Assembly (NCBI RefSeq): GCF_023238625.1
Contig: NZ_CP096670.1
Coordinates: 795,501-859,500 of the forward strand
Source: Agarivorans sp. TSD2052
GTDB taxonomy: Bacteria > Pseudomonadota > Gammaproteobacteria > Enterobacterales > Celerinatantimonadaceae
Length of the DNA: 64,000 nt
Reading direction: 5' to 3'
The first letter of the stretch is position 1, and every line of letters begins with the position of its first letter. This document shows positions 9,290 to 19,426 of this stretch, one piece after another. The translations under genes were made by a program, and so were the position numbers. Under the pieces are notes generated by a model. That model made no database searches, had not been told where the DNA came from, and worked only from the letters and a program-made list of their open reading frames with translations.

Positions 9290-10114
9290 GTGGCATTTAC
9301 TAAATTAAATATAACTACAGCCGACGACGGCAACGTGCATTTACTGCAAGTCACTGACACTCACCTGTTTGCAAATCAGAAAACCGGTTTGTTAGGGGTG
9401 AACACTTATGACAGCTTTAGTGCGGTGACCCAAAATATTCAAGACGACAATATCGCTTTTGATTACATTTTGGCGACGGGTGATTTGTCTCAAGATCATA
9501 CCAAAGCTTCCTATCAACGTTTTGCTGAAAAAATTGCAGAGCTAGACCGCCCTTGTTTCTGGTTACCGGGCAACCATGATTTGCAGCACAATATGCGCAC
9601 CCTTGAGCAACATGGGGTGATGGCTGCCAAACAATTGATTAGCGAGCATTGGCAAATCATCATGCTGGACACTCAGGTGGAAGGTGAGCCTCACGGTACG
9701 ATGAGTCAACGGCAACTTGATGATCTGGAACACGCCTTAGCTGAGTATCCGGATAAACATGTGTTGATAGCCATGCATCATCAGGCCATACCGGTTGGTA
9801 GTAAGTGGTTAGATCAGCACAATTTAAAAAATGCCGATGAGTTTTTCGCGGTTATTGCTAATTACCCAAATGTTCGCGGGGTGATATTCGGCCATGTTCA
9901 TCAAAACTACGAATTTCAGTTTGATGGCGTCGCGTTTATTGCAACGCCGAGTACCTGTATTCAGTTTTTACCGTTATCGGCTAACTTCGCCTTGGACCAT
10001 CAGCAACCCGGGTGGCGTTTTTTACAACTGACCCCTGAAGGGCGTATTGCTACTCGTTTGCGTCGCTTATCAGAGCAAAGTTTTCTTCCTGATCCAAAAT
10101 CCAAGGGTTATTGA
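9290..10114 (+). CDS. cpdA: 3',5'-cyclic-AMP phosphodiesterase
   Basis: 274 residues, starting from GTG. This calcineurin-type metallophosphoesterase degrades cAMP and thereby dampens CRP signalling. The metal-binding motifs appear in order: TDTHLF (about residue 22), GDLSQD (about 64), GNHD (about 103), MHHQ (about 163) and GHVHQN (about 202). The C-terminus (PSTCIQFLPLSANFALD, then PGWR) matches CpdA specifically and sets it apart from general phosphoesterases. It begins 20 bases after yqiB and is followed immediately by yqiA. Confidence 0.95.
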   Translation: MAFTKLNITTADDGNVHLLQVTDTHLFANQKTGLLGVNTYDSFSAVTQNIQDDNIAFDYILATGDLSQDHTKASYQRFAEKIAELDRPCFWLPGNHDLQHNMRTLEQHGVMAAKQLISEHWQIIMLDTQVEGEPHGTMSQRQLDDLEHALAEYPDKHVLIAMHHQAIPVGSKWLDQHNLKNADEFFAVIANYPNVRGVIFGHVHQNYEFQFDGVAFIATPSTCIQFLPLSANFALDHQQPGWRFLQLTPEGRIATRLRRLSEQSFLPDPKSKGY

Positions 10115-10699
10115 GTGGAGCAAGCATCAGTATTATTGTATTTGCACGGATTTAATAGTTCACCGAACTCGGCTAAAGCACAAGCAATGGCCAGCTACCT
10201 CAAGACACATCAACCGCACATTCAATTTGTATGTCCTCAACTGGCTTGTTATCCAATGGCTGCTTGGCAACAAATTGAACAGCTGCTTGAGCTACACAAA
10301 ACAGCTAATTTAGGGGTGGTGGGCAGTTCATTAGGTGGTTTCTTAGCCACCCGAGTCGCCCAATTAACTCAGGCTCCAGCTGTACTGGTTAATCCAGCGG
10401 TTAAGCCTTATAACTTGCTTAAAGATTTTTTGGGCGAACAAACCAATCCTTATACTCAACAAGTTTACCGTTTAGAACAACAGCATATTGAGCACTTGAA
10501 ACAGTTAGAAGTCTCAAACTTAAGCTGCCAACAACGGCTTTGGGTGCTGTTGCAAACCGCAGACGAAGTGCTGGACTTTAACTTGGCGGTCACAGAGTAT
10601 AAAGGCGCGACATTCACTATCGAAGAGGGCGGCGACCATAGTTTTCAAGGCTTTGAAAACCACTGCGCGGCGATTCTTGACTTTTTGGCACTTAGGTAA
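10115..10699 (+). CDS. yqiA: YqiA-type alpha/beta-hydrolase esterase
   Basis: 194 residues. The frame starts at a GTG directly after the cpdA stop, with no gap. The N-terminal LLYLHGFNSSPNSAKA supplies the oxyanion-side HGF motif. The nucleophile elbow is GSSLGG (about residue 71), and the closing catalytic histidine lies in EGGDHSFQGFE. The family (DUF/UPF0227) shows esterase activity toward short acyl or palmitoyl-CoA-like substrates in vitro, but its physiological substrate is unknown. The tight packing implies co-transcription with cpdA and parE. Confidence 0.9.
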   Translation: MEQASVLLYLHGFNSSPNSAKAQAMASYLKTHQPHIQFVCPQLACYPMAAWQQIEQLLELHKTANLGVVGSSLGGFLATRVAQLTQAPAVLVNPAVKPYNLLKDFLGEQTNPYTQQVYRLEQQHIEHLKQLEVSNLSCQQRLWVLLQTADEVLDFNLAVTEYKGATFTIEEGGDHSFQGFENHCAAILDFLALR

Positions 10700-10710
10700 C
10701 GATTTCTATC

Positions 10711-12603
10711 ATGGCTGATCAATATAATTCAGACTCTATTGAGGTATTAAGCGGCTTAGACCCGGTAAAACGTAGACCGGGTATGTATACCGATACCACT
10801 CGCCCAAACCATTTAGCCCAAGAAGTTATCGATAACAGTGTCGATGAAGCTTTGGCCGGACATGCGCGCTCTATTAGCGTGACCTTGTTTGCTGACCAAT
10901 CAATCGAGGTGATTGATGATGGTCGAGGTATGCCTACAGATATTCACCCGGAAGAGAAGGTGAGTGGCGTAGAGCTTATTTTTACGCGTTTACACGCTGG
11001 CGGAAAGTTTACCAATGATAATTACCAGTTTTCTGGTGGTTTACATGGCGTGGGTATCTCGGTGGTTAATGCCTTGTCTTCTCGGGTGGAAGTACAAGTA
11101 AAACGAGATAGCCAAGTTTTTGAAATGGCTTTTGAAAGTGGTGACAAAGTAGAAGAACTGCATGTCACGGGTACTGTGGGTAAGCGCAACACGGGCACTC
11201 GCGTAAGATTTTGGCCTATTGGTAGCTATTTTGATAGCCCTAAGTTTTCGGTTTCGCGCTTACGCCATTTGCTGCGGGCCAAAGCGGTGCTTTGTCCTGG
11301 CCTTACCATTAAGTTTATTGACAAGGTCAATAACGAAACAGAAGAATGGTATTACGAAGACGGCTTAAAAGACTATCTAAGCCAATCATTTAAAGATTTT
11401 ATTAGTCTACCTGAAGACCCGTTTACTGGGGCGTTTTCCAGTAAAGATGAAGCGGTAGATTGGGCAGTAAGTTGGTTGCCAGAGGGTGGTGATAGCATCA
11501 CCGAAAGTTATGTTAATTTAATCCCTACTGCGCAAGGCGGTACTCACGTTAATGGATTACGCCAAGGCTTATTGGATGCCATGCGCGAATTCTGTGAGTT
11601 TCGAAATTTACTACCCCGTGGCTTAAAGCTGACTCCCGATGATATTTGGGATCGCTGTTGTTACGTGTTGTCAGTAAAAATGCAAGATCCCCAATTTGCG
11701 GGGCAAACTAAAGAGCGCTTATCTTCGCGGCAATCAGCGGCGTTTGTATCGGGAATTGTCAAAGACGCCTTTAGTTTGTGGCTTAATACCAATACTGATC
11801 AAGCTGAGCTGTTGGCTGAAGTGTTCATTAACAATGCCCAGCGACGGATGCGCTCAAGCAAGAAAATTGCCCGTAAAAAAGTCACCTCAGGACCGGCACT
11901 GCCGGGTAAGCTCACCGACTGTACTAGCCAAGACCCGCTAAAAGGTGAACTGTTTTTAGTTGAAGGGGACTCTGCGGGGGGGAGTGCTAAGCAGGCGCGA
12001 GATCGCGAGATTCAAGCGGTTATGCCCTTGCGCGGTAAAATTCTTAATACTTGGGAAGTTGATGCCAGTGAAGTATTAGCCTCACAAGAGGTTCATGATA
12101 TCTCGGTAGCCATAGGCATTGACCCCGATAGTAGTGACTTAAGCGGTTTACGTTACGGTAAAATTTGTATTTTGGCAGATGCTGACTCCGATGGTTTACA
12201 CATTGCTACCTTGTTGTGTGCACTGTTTATGATGCACTTTAGAACCTTGGTTGAGCAAGGCCACATTTATGTAGCCATGCCACCTTTATACCGAATAGAT
12301 GTAGGTAAAGAGGTTTTTTATGCATTGGATGAAGACGAAAAACAAGGCATTCTCGATCGTATTGAAGCAGAGAAAAAGCGCGGCAAAGTGAACGTACAAC
12401 GCTTTAAAGGTTTGGGTGAAATGAACCCTCTACAGCTTCGCGAAACAACAATGGATCCCAATACTCGACGTTTAGTGCAACTCACCGTGGACGATCAACA
12501 AGGTACACTTAGTTTGATGGACATGTTGTTAGCCAAAAAGCGCTCAGGCGATCGTAAGGAATGGTTAGAAGCTAAAGGGAATATGGCATCTGACTTAGTT
12601 TAA
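10711..12603 (+). CDS. parE: DNA topoisomerase IV subunit B
   Basis: 630 residues, the normal ParE length. The ATPase subunit of topoisomerase IV powers decatenation of sister chromosomes. The GHKL ATPase motifs are EVIDNSVDEALAG (about 38), DDGRGMP (about 70) and SGGLHGVGISVVNAL (about 110). The TOPRIM domain carries EGDSAGGSAKQARDREIQ (about 413) and the metal-binding DADSDGLHI (about 490). The short length without the GyrB insertion and the neighbours yqiA and parC identify ParE and not GyrB. It is followed 20 bases later by a cyclic-di-GMP gene and then parC. Confidence 0.97.
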   Translation: MADQYNSDSIEVLSGLDPVKRRPGMYTDTTRPNHLAQEVIDNSVDEALAGHARSISVTLFADQSIEVIDDGRGMPTDIHPEEKVSGVELIFTRLHAGGKFTNDNYQFSGGLHGVGISVVNALSSRVEVQVKRDSQVFEMAFESGDKVEELHVTGTVGKRNTGTRVRFWPIGSYFDSPKFSVSRLRHLLRAKAVLCPGLTIKFIDKVNNETEEWYYEDGLKDYLSQSFKDFISLPEDPFTGAFSSKDEAVDWAVSWLPEGGDSITESYVNLIPTAQGGTHVNGLRQGLLDAMREFCEFRNLLPRGLKLTPDDIWDRCCYVLSVKMQDPQFAGQTKERLSSRQSAAFVSGIVKDAFSLWLNTNTDQAELLAEVFINNAQRRMRSSKKIARKKVTSGPALPGKLTDCTSQDPLKGELFLVEGDSAGGSAKQARDREIQAVMPLRGKILNTWEVDASEVLASQEVHDISVAIGIDPDSSDLSGLRYGKICILADADSDGLHIATLLCALFMMHFRTLVEQGHIYVAMPPLYRIDVGKEVFYALDEDEKQGILDRIEAEKKRGKVNVQRFKGLGEMNPLQLRETTMDPNTRRLVQLTVDDQQGTLSLMDMLLAKKRSGDRKEWLEAKGNMASDLV

Positions 12604-12623
12604 GCACAGGGAACATTAATAAC

Positions 12624-15026
12624 ATGCGCGATTTACGACTGGGTTTAGCTACCAAGGCATTATTACTGCTGTGTGGTGTATTGCTAATCACCTTAGTAGG
12701 GTTGATTAGTTTTAATCACGATAACTTGAAAACTTTTTTTCGAGTGGGTCGCGCTCAAATCATCGAAAATCAGCAATATCAGTTACATAATTATTATCGT
12801 GAGGTATTTGCTCGCCTTCAAAATATAAATGACAGCCAAAGTTATCGCTTCGATTATTATCAGCCGCAGCAACTCCCCACGATTTTTGACTCGTTTTGGC
12901 AAGACTTGCGCAGCAACTCTGAGTTACCAGTGCGCAGCCTGAGCATTATCGACCCCCAAGATGGCTTAAAGTTTGAATATGGCTATCTGGTGCATAGCGA
13001 AAAAGCCTTAGAGTGGATGCTCAATCCGCCAGACCCAGCGGGCCCAAATTGGATTTTAGATTGTCCTTTAAGCTGCCGAATCATTATTGCAACTGAGTTT
13101 GATAACGTCGTAGGTAATGAAGACTATCGTGCGTTTTATAGCTTAGATTCGTTACGTTTATTAGAGTTATTTCCATCCAGCCAAGGCAGCCACCATTTTT
13201 TGGTTGAGCTACATCAAGATAGTTCGTTAACGCTATTGTATGCCGAGTCTGATTATCGAAACGCCATAGAAGACATTATTCAAGGTTTGACTAGCCAAGA
13301 TATTGTAGACGGCATCGAACAGTTCAACACCGAGATGGGACTGACCGAATTGCATGCCTTTGAGGTCAATAGTACCAGTAAGCAAAACCCTGTTTATTAC
13401 GCCATTGTTAACGATGTAAGTACTCAGCTAGAGCAGCTGAAAAATGCTGATTATAATAATTTCCTGTTTGGTATTAGCGCGTGGATTTTTGCCGGCGCTA
13501 TTGTGATATTTGCGCTTAGCCCCTCGCTACGCAGAGTGCGCCGCACGATTGATAACCTACCTTTGCTGGCACGTTCATCTCATAATTTGTTTAGGCGTAA
13601 TTTAGAAGGCACCAGCAAGCGACTATTGCAAGATGAGTCTGATGAACTTAACCACGCACTAATCAGATTATCTTATCAATTAGAAGCACTAGAGCAGCAG
13701 CTAAAAAGCCGCGCAGAAGAGTTAGAATGGGTGGCAAATTATGACAATTTGACCGATCTACCTAATCGCCGAAAATTTGAACGCGTGATCAACCAAATGG
13801 TACATGAGCAGCGCTCTGGTTGTTTGTTGATGGTCGATTTAGATAACTTTAAGTACGTCAATGACATCAGTGGTCATGGCGCTGGTGATGAAATGCTACG
13901 CCAAGTCTCTAGCAGTTTAGAGCGACTACTACCTAGCGATACCATTTTGGCGCGTATCAGTGGTGATGAGTTTGCCGTGTATCTTGAAGGCACCAGTTTA
14001 GCCTACGCAGAGGTGGTAGCTCAGCGTATTATTAGTATGTTGGCTCAAGTCAGTGTACCAGGGCATGAAATTATCCATACCGCCTCAGCCTGTGTGGGGA
14101 TTGTGGCTTTCCCTGAGCATGGTAATAGTTGCGAAGACTTAATGGCGAAAGCTGATATATGTAACAACCAAGCTAAAGAACGGGGCAAAAATTGTGTTGT
14201 CAGTTTTCAAAGTGAAGACGCCGATACTGAGTTAGTTAAACAACACTACTGGTTAGATCTAGCACAAAACGCCATTGAGCGAGATCGCTTAGAGTTGTTC
14301 TATCAGCCCATCATGAACAATAAGCTGAATAAAGTTGAACACTATGAAGTGTTACTGCGTGTTCGTGATGACAATAATCAACTGCATTCGCCTTATCAAT
14401 TGATCTTGGCGGCAGAGAAAAACGGCCAAATCGACAAAATTGATTTGTGGGTAGTGCAACAGGCCTTACAGCAAATGGAAACCAACTTAAGAAATGGTTA
14501 CCAAGACAAGCTAGCGATTAACTTGTCGGCCCGTTCGTTCTGCAGTGAGAAAGTCATTGCCCGCATTGCGCGTGAGTTTGTCAGCAGAAATATTGCCGGT
14601 GATATGATTATTTTTGAGATTACTGAAACCGCTGCGTTACCAAATATGAAACAAGCTGAAGAACATATAAGAAGGCTTAAAGCGTTGGGTTGTGCGATCG
14701 CACTTGATGACTTTGGCGTAGGTTATTCTTCGTTCCACTCTTTAAAACAGCTGCCTTTTGATTTTCTAAAAATTGATGGCTCGTTTGTTAGAGAAATTCT
14801 TAACCAGCCAGAAGACAAAGTGTTTATTCAAGCTTTGGTGGGAATAGCCAACAAGTTGGGCCATAAAACGGTGGCTGAATTTGTAGAGTCTGAGGCTCTA
14901 AACGAAGAACTAATCAGCTTGGGAGTGGATTACTCACAAGGCTATTACATTGGAAAACCAGCTAGCGCACGCTATTTCTGGCAATTTGACAAAGCATCTG
15001 CAGTGCTAGCTTTGCAAGGTACATAA
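12624..15026 (+). CDS. membrane-bound GGDEF/EAL cyclic-di-GMP protein
   Basis: 800 residues. An N-terminal membrane helix (about 10-27) and a second one (about 277-298) enclose a periplasmic sensor of about 250 residues that I cannot assign to a family. A linker with a likely coiled coil leads to a GGDEF domain (about 370-530) and an EAL domain (about 545-795). The GGDEF signature reads SGDEF, with NFKYVND and RxxD-like positions kept, so cyclase activity is possible but uncertain. The EAL signature reads EVLLR, with NLSARSF, EITETA, DDFGVGYSS, LKIDGSF and AEFVES present. The metal and catalytic residues therefore look intact and a phosphodiesterase is likely. It sits between parE and parC, 20 and 15 bases from each. 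Confidence 0.9.
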   Translation: MRDLRLGLATKALLLLCGVLLITLVGLISFNHDNLKTFFRVGRAQIIENQQYQLHNYYREVFARLQNINDSQSYRFDYYQPQQLPTIFDSFWQDLRSNSELPVRSLSIIDPQDGLKFEYGYLVHSEKALEWMLNPPDPAGPNWILDCPLSCRIIIATEFDNVVGNEDYRAFYSLDSLRLLELFPSSQGSHHFLVELHQDSSLTLLYAESDYRNAIEDIIQGLTSQDIVDGIEQFNTEMGLTELHAFEVNSTSKQNPVYYAIVNDVSTQLEQLKNADYNNFLFGISAWIFAGAIVIFALSPSLRRVRRTIDNLPLLARSSHNLFRRNLEGTSKRLLQDESDELNHALIRLSYQLEALEQQLKSRAEELEWVANYDNLTDLPNRRKFERVINQMVHEQRSGCLLMVDLDNFKYVNDISGHGAGDEMLRQVSSSLERLLPSDTILARISGDEFAVYLEGTSLAYAEVVAQRIISMLAQVSVPGHEIIHTASACVGIVAFPEHGNSCEDLMAKADICNNQAKERGKNCVVSFQSEDADTELVKQHYWLDLAQNAIERDRLELFYQPIMNNKLNKVEHYEVLLRVRDDNNQLHSPYQLILAAEKNGQIDKIDLWVVQQALQQMETNLRNGYQDKLAINLSARSFCSEKVIARIAREFVSRNIAGDMIIFEITETAALPNMKQAEEHIRRLKALGCAIALDDFGVGYSSFHSLKQLPFDFLKIDGSFVREILNQPEDKVFIQALVGIANKLGHKTVAEFVESEALNEELISLGVDYSQGYYIGKPASARYFWQFDKASAVLALQGT

Positions 15027-15041
15027 AAAGGGTTATAGAGC

Positions 15042-17333
15042 ATGACTGATGCTAATGATCTCAGTTTAGAAGGCGTAGAACGCCTCTCAATGAGTCAATT
15101 TACAGAGCAGGCGTATTTAAATTACTCCATGTACGTGATCATGGATAGGGCTTTGCCACATATTGGTGACGGCCTCAAGCCAGTACAGCGACGCATTATC
15201 TATGCGATGTCTGAATTAGGCTTATCGGCTAACGCTAAGTATAAGAAATCAGCACGTACCGTGGGTGACGTATTGGGTAAGTACCACCCCCATGGCGATT
15301 CGGCCTGTTATGAAGCCATGGTGTTAATGGCTCAGCCGTTCTCTTATCGTCATCCTTTGGTGGATGGACAAGGCAACTGGGGGGCGCCCGATGATCCTAA
15401 ATCGTTTGCGGCTATGCGTTATACCGAAGCGAAGCTCTCTAAATTTTCGGAAGTGTTACTCAGTGAGCTAGGTCAGGGGACTTGTGATTGGACGCCGAAC
15501 TTTGATGGCACCATGAACGAACCCAAGGTATTACCGGCACGTTTACCACACATTTTATTAAATGGTGTGACCGGCATCGCGGTGGGTATGGCGACTGATA
15601 TTCCACCACATAACGTCAAAGAAGTAGCCAGTGCTTGTGTGCATCTATTAGATAACCCCAAAGCGCAGCTGGATGATTTGTTACAGCATGTGCAAGGGCC
15701 TGATTACCCCACTGAAGCAGAGATAATTACCCCTGCTAAAGATATTCGTAAAATCTATGAAAGCGGTCGTGGCTCAATAAAAATGCGTGCGGTATTTCAT
15801 ACCGAAGATGGCGAAGTCGTGATTACCGCCTTGCCGCACCAAGTGTCTGGCTCTAAAGTACTCGAGCAAGTTGCGGCGCAGATGCAAGCTAAAAAGTTGC
15901 CTATGGTGGTGGATTTACGTGATGAATCTGATCATGAAAACCCAACCCGCATTGTCGTCGTGCCTCGTTCTAACCGAGTGGATATTGATCAGTTAATGAA
16001 CCACTTGTTTGCCTCTACTGATCTTGAACGAAACTACCGAGTAAATATCAACATGCTGGGGCTAGATAATCGCCCGCAAGTGAAAGGTTTAGTTCAGATA
16101 TTGGGCGAGTGGCTGCGTTTTCGTCGTGATGTGGTACGTCGCCGCTTGCAATATCGTTTGGATAAAGTACTGGCGCGTTTACATATTTTGGATGGCTTAT
16201 TAATTGCGTTCCTCAATATTGACGAAGTGATTGATATCATTCGCACCGAAGATGATCCTAAAGCGGCCTTAATGGAACGTTTTGGTTTATCGAATAAACA
16301 AGCTGAAGCGATCCTTGAAATTAAATTGCGCCAATTGGCCAAATTAGAAGAAATCAAGATCCGTGGTGAGCAAGCCGAGTTAGCTGAAGAGCGCGACAAG
16401 CTAGAAAAGCTGCTAGGCAGCGAACGTCGTATGAGCACCTTGCTTAAGAAAGAACTATTAGCCGACGCTGAAACTTATGGCAATGCGCGTCGTTCACCCT
16501 TAATGGTTCGTGCAGAAGCCAAAGCCTTAAGCGAAAAAGAGCTAATGCCAAATGAAGCCTTAACCGTGGTGCTATCAGAGAAAGGCTGGGCGCGTGCCGC
16601 TAAAGGCCATGAAGTGGATGCGCATGGGCTAAGTTATAAAGCCGGTGATACCTTCCTCGCTAGCGCTATTGGGCGCAGCAACCAGCAAGCGGCGTTTCTT
16701 GATACAGCCGGGCGAAGTTATGCTTTAGATTCGCATACACTTCCGTCTGCGCGTAGCCAAGGTGAGCCCTTAACGGGAAGATTTAATTTAGCCCCTGGGG
16801 AGTTGTTCTGTAATGTCGTAATGGCTAATGATGAGCAACGCTATTTGGTGGCTTCAGACGCGGGTTATGGGTTTATCGGTAAGTTTGTCGATATGCTCAG
16901 TAAAAATAAAAACGGTAAAGCCTTTTTGAACCTACCCGCTGGGAGCAAAGTGATTGCACCCATTGAAGTGCATAACTACGAAAAAGATAGTTGCTTGGCT
17001 ATTTCTAACGAAGGCCGCATGCTGGTATTTCCGTTAACTAGCTTGCCTGAGTTAGCTAAAGGCAAGGGGAATAAACTGATTAGTATCCCTTCTGCTAGGG
17101 TTAAAAACCGCGAAGAGTTTGTGACCTTGCTAAGTGTCGTACCCGATGATGCTTCGGTGACGCTATTTGCAGGCAAACGTAAGTTAACCTTAAAACCGAG
17201 TGATTTAGACCACTATCGAGGAGAGCGTGGCCGCCGAGGTAACAAGCTGCCGCGTGGCCTGCAACGGGTTGACGCCATTGAGGTTGAAACAACCGCAATA
17301 GATACCGAAGAGCTTAATCAAGATGATGCTTAG
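15042..17333 (+). CDS. parC: DNA topoisomerase IV subunit A
   Basis: 763 residues. This is the DNA-cleaving subunit of topoisomerase [13 protein letters not shown] opens the breakage-reunion domain, and the catalytic tyrosine lies in MRYTEAKLS (about residue 126). The quinolone-resistance region reads [13 protein letters not shown], with the serine and glutamate (about 87 and 91) that are found in drug-sensitive enzymes. The C-terminal half contains degenerate beta-pinwheel repeats (about 500-740). Translation starts at an ATG 15 bases after the GGDEF/EAL gene. plsC follows 74 bases downstream, as in E. coli. Confidence 0.97.
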   Translation: MTDANDLSLEGVERLSMSQFTEQAYLNYSMYVIMDRALPHIGDGLKPVQRRIIYAMSELGLSANAKYKKSARTVGDVLGKYHPHGDSACYEAMVLMAQPFSYRHPLVDGQGNWGAPDDPKSFAAMRYTEAKLSKFSEVLLSELGQGTCDWTPNFDGTMNEPKVLPARLPHILLNGVTGIAVGMATDIPPHNVKEVASACVHLLDNPKAQLDDLLQHVQGPDYPTEAEIITPAKDIRKIYESGRGSIKMRAVFHTEDGEVVITALPHQVSGSKVLEQVAAQMQAKKLPMVVDLRDESDHENPTRIVVVPRSNRVDIDQLMNHLFASTDLERNYRVNINMLGLDNRPQVKGLVQILGEWLRFRRDVVRRRLQYRLDKVLARLHILDGLLIAFLNIDEVIDIIRTEDDPKAALMERFGLSNKQAEAILEIKLRQLAKLEEIKIRGEQAELAEERDKLEKLLGSERRMSTLLKKELLADAETYGNARRSPLMVRAEAKALSEKELMPNEALTVVLSEKGWARAAKGHEVDAHGLSYKAGDTFLASAIGRSNQQAAFLDTAGRSYALDSHTLPSARSQGEPLTGRFNLAPGELFCNVVMANDEQRYLVASDAGYGFIGKFVDMLSKNKNGKAFLNLPAGSKVIAPIEVHNYEKDSCLAISNEGRMLVFPLTSLPELAKGKGNKLISIPSARVKNREEFVTLLSVVPDDASVTLFAGKRKLTLKPSDLDHYRGERGRRGNKLPRGLQRVDAIEVETTAIDTEELNQDDA

Positions 17334-17407
17334 CTTAAGTTTTTCAGCTTACACTTGTTCACCGAAAAATCAGCAAGTATACTGCTGGCTGTTTTAATGG
17401 GGGTGCT

Positions 17408-18190
17408 ATGTTAGCTGTTATTCGAATTATATTTATTGCCGTAGTGATGTTAACGGCATTTCCGTTTGTGATCTTGTATTGCTTAACTCGACCACGACAT
17501 CCAGATTTGGTCCATCAGATTGGTGTATTGATCGCCAAGTGTGGGCGTTTCGTTGGGATTAAGGTAGAGGTGCGATTTGTTACTCAAGACTTGCCTGAGA
17601 AAGGCGTGTGGGTAGCTAACCACCAAAATAGTTACGATATGTTTACCCTACCATTTGCGCTGCGTAAAGGGGTGGTATCCATCGGTAAAAAGAGTTTGGC
17701 GAAGATCCCGTTTTTTGGTCAAATTTACTGGATTACCGGTAATATTTTGATCGACCGAGATCGCCGTAGTAAAGCTGCGGATACGATTAAGCAAGCCGCT
17801 GAGGCCATTGATAAACGCCACTTGTCGGTATGGATGTTCCCAGAAGGTACACGAAGCTATGGGCGTGGTTTGCAAGCGTTTAAAACCGGTGCGTTTCATT
17901 TAGCGATGCAAGCTAAAGTGCCCATGCTGCCTATTTGCTGTTCGTCTACTCACGGCCAAGTAAAACTTAACCGTTGGAATAACGGCAAAGTGATTGTAGA
18001 AGTAGGCCGCCCAATTGACGTGAGCGATTGGAAGAGTAATTTACGTGCTGAAATCGCTAGCTTGCATCAGCAAATGGAACAGCGTATTTATGAACTCACC
18101 ATGGAAGCACGCGGTGAAGCCGCCGACTATGCAGAGATTCATCAACGTAATATCACCGACACTAGCAAAGCGATGGCAGGAGAGAATTAA
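17408..18190 (+). CDS. plsC: 1-acyl-sn-glycerol-3-phosphate acyltransferase
   Basis: 260 residues. It makes phosphatidic acid from lysophosphatidic acid in the inner membrane. An N-terminal hydrophobic segment (about 3-27) precedes the acyltransferase motifs NHQNSYD (HX4D, about 71-77), GNILIDRDRR and FPEGTRS (about 144-150), with VPMLPICCS as the fourth block. A GGGGG stretch lies just upstream of the ATG. The stop shares one base with the rraB start, a TAATG junction that suggests coupled translation. The parC-plsC order is conserved with E. coli. Confidence 0.94.
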   Translation: MLAVIRIIFIAVVMLTAFPFVILYCLTRPRHPDLVHQIGVLIAKCGRFVGIKVEVRFVTQDLPEKGVWVANHQNSYDMFTLPFALRKGVVSIGKKSLAKIPFFGQIYWITGNILIDRDRRSKAADTIKQAAEAIDKRHLSVWMFPEGTRSYGRGLQAFKTGAFHLAMQAKVPMLPICCSSTHGQVKLNRWNNGKVIVEVGRPIDVSDWKSNLRAEIASLHQQMEQRIYELTMEARGEAADYAEIHQRNITDTSKAMAGEN

Positions 18191-18567
18191 TGAGTACCAA
18201 ACAACTTATTGCTGATTGGCAAACTGAAACCGATTTAATTATTCAAGAATTGTTGGCTGACGGCAGTGATCCTGATGCTGAATACACCATTGAGCACCAC
18301 ATCGCCTGTAAAGACTTTAAGATCCTTGAGAAAGCGGCAGTAGACGTATTTAAAGCTGGCTATGAAGTCAGTGACGCCGAAGAAGCAGAGTGGGAAGATG
18401 GCGATAAGGTATGGTGTTTCGATGTGATTGTTGAAGCGCCCTTAGACGCTGCTGGAATTAAGCAAGATATTGAAAGCCTCGCCAACATCGCCGAAAAGAA
18501 TAAGGTGACTTATGATGGCTGGGGTACCTACTTTGAGTCGGATGAAGACGAAGAGCAGGAAGACTAG
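18190..18567 (+). CDS. rraB: ribonuclease E inhibitor RraB
   Basis: 125 residues. The central block DGSDPDAEYTIEHHIACKDFKILEKAAVDVFKAGYEV and the end block YDGWGTYFE, followed by an acidic tail, match RraB. RraB binds the RNase E C-terminal region and alters degradosome makeup and mRNA decay. It overlaps plsC by one base, which is unlike E. coli, where rraB sits elsewhere. A strong terminator follows and closes the long operon that began at nudF. The window also holds an rraA homologue at 45 kb. Confidence 0.93.
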   Translation: MSTKQLIADWQTETDLIIQELLADGSDPDAEYTIEHHIACKDFKILEKAAVDVFKAGYEVSDAEEAEWEDGDKVWCFDVIVEAPLDAAGIKQDIESLANIAEKNKVTYDGWGTYFESDEDEEQED

Positions 18568-18583
18568 TAGTTGATGATTTGTC

Positions 18584-18614
18584 AAAAAGCGACGCTATAG
18601 CGTCGTTTTTTTTT
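18584..18614 (+). terminator. intrinsic terminator after rraB
   Basis: cgacgc-tata-gcgtcg is followed by nine T residues, with A residues on the left. It closes the nudF-to-rraB run. Confidence 0.93.
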
Positions 18615-18664
18615 GCTACACTGATTAGTACTAGACATGATGACTACAGGCTAAAGAAATAGCA

Positions 18665-19411
18665 GTGATTCAACGATTCGTGGTGTTGGGGTGTTTACTC
18701 TGTTGGCCGGTGCTGGCCCAGCAAACGCTGACAACCGCCAACGCCCATTGGCCCCCTTGGCGAGAGCTTGAACCTGATGGACGTTTATCGGGCATTGAAA
18801 TCGACATTCTCACAGAGCTGAGCCAGCGTTTAGGCTTGCAGTTAGAGACTAAGGGCTGTGGCTGGAAGCGTTGCCTGAAACACATGGTACTGGGCGAAAG
18901 CGATGTTATGACAGGGCTGCTCAAAACTGCAGAACGCGAGCAATACATGGCGTTTATCGACCCGCCGTATCGTAGCAAGCAAAGCCATTGCTTTTATCTA
19001 CATAGAGGAACTGATGTAGAGCTTAACAGCTACCAAGACCTATCCAGTATCACCGTGGGTTTGCAAAGCAAAGTAGCCTATTTTGAACGGTTTGATAATG
19101 ACGATAGTATATCAAAACATGAAGCCATTGATGATGTGAGTTTGTTTCGTTTACTCAAAGGGGATCGCGTCGATACGGTCATTATGTCATGTATTGAAGG
19201 GGACAACTTCCTCAAGCAACAGGGGCTGAGCCAGTGGTTTAAACATGCCCATTACGTTGAGTATAGTGAGCGAAATGTTTATTTGGCAGTGTCTAAGCAG
19301 TCACCGCTGTTGCAACGTAGGCAAGAGATCTCTACTGCTATACAAAGCATGTTAGATAGCGGTGAAATAAGCGCCATACTCAATCAGCACAAATTAGAAG
19401 CGCGCGACTAG
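18665..19411 (+). CDS. periplasmic solute-binding protein, family 3 type
   Basis: 248 residues from GTG. A hydrophobic signal peptide runs to about residue 18 (ends VLAQQ). The mature part begins TLTTANAHWPPWRELEPDGRLSGIEIDILTELSQRLG, the typical first lobe of amino-acid-type (SBP_bac_3) binding proteins. GESDVMTGLLKTAEREQYMAFIDPPY is the matching second motif. No permease or ATPase gene lies nearby, so it may serve a remote transporter or act as a sensor-like orphan, as many marine family 3 proteins do. The ligand cannot be predicted. Confidence 0.82.
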   Translation: MIQRFVVLGCLLCWPVLAQQTLTTANAHWPPWRELEPDGRLSGIEIDILTELSQRLGLQLETKGCGWKRCLKHMVLGESDVMTGLLKTAEREQYMAFIDPPYRSKQSHCFYLHRGTDVELNSYQDLSSITVGLQSKVAYFERFDNDDSISKHEAIDDVSLFRLLKGDRVDTVIMSCIEGDNFLKQQGLSQWFKHAHYVEYSERNVYLAVSKQSPLLQRRQEISTAIQSMLDSGEISAILNQHKLEARD

Positions 19412-19426
19412 CGCGCTCTTTAGGTT

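Noticed and set aside
13970-13984. GGDEF domain called inactive because the motif is SGDEF
   Set aside because: A first-position serine occurs in some working cyclases. The key DEF residues are present, so inactivity cannot be claimed from sequence.
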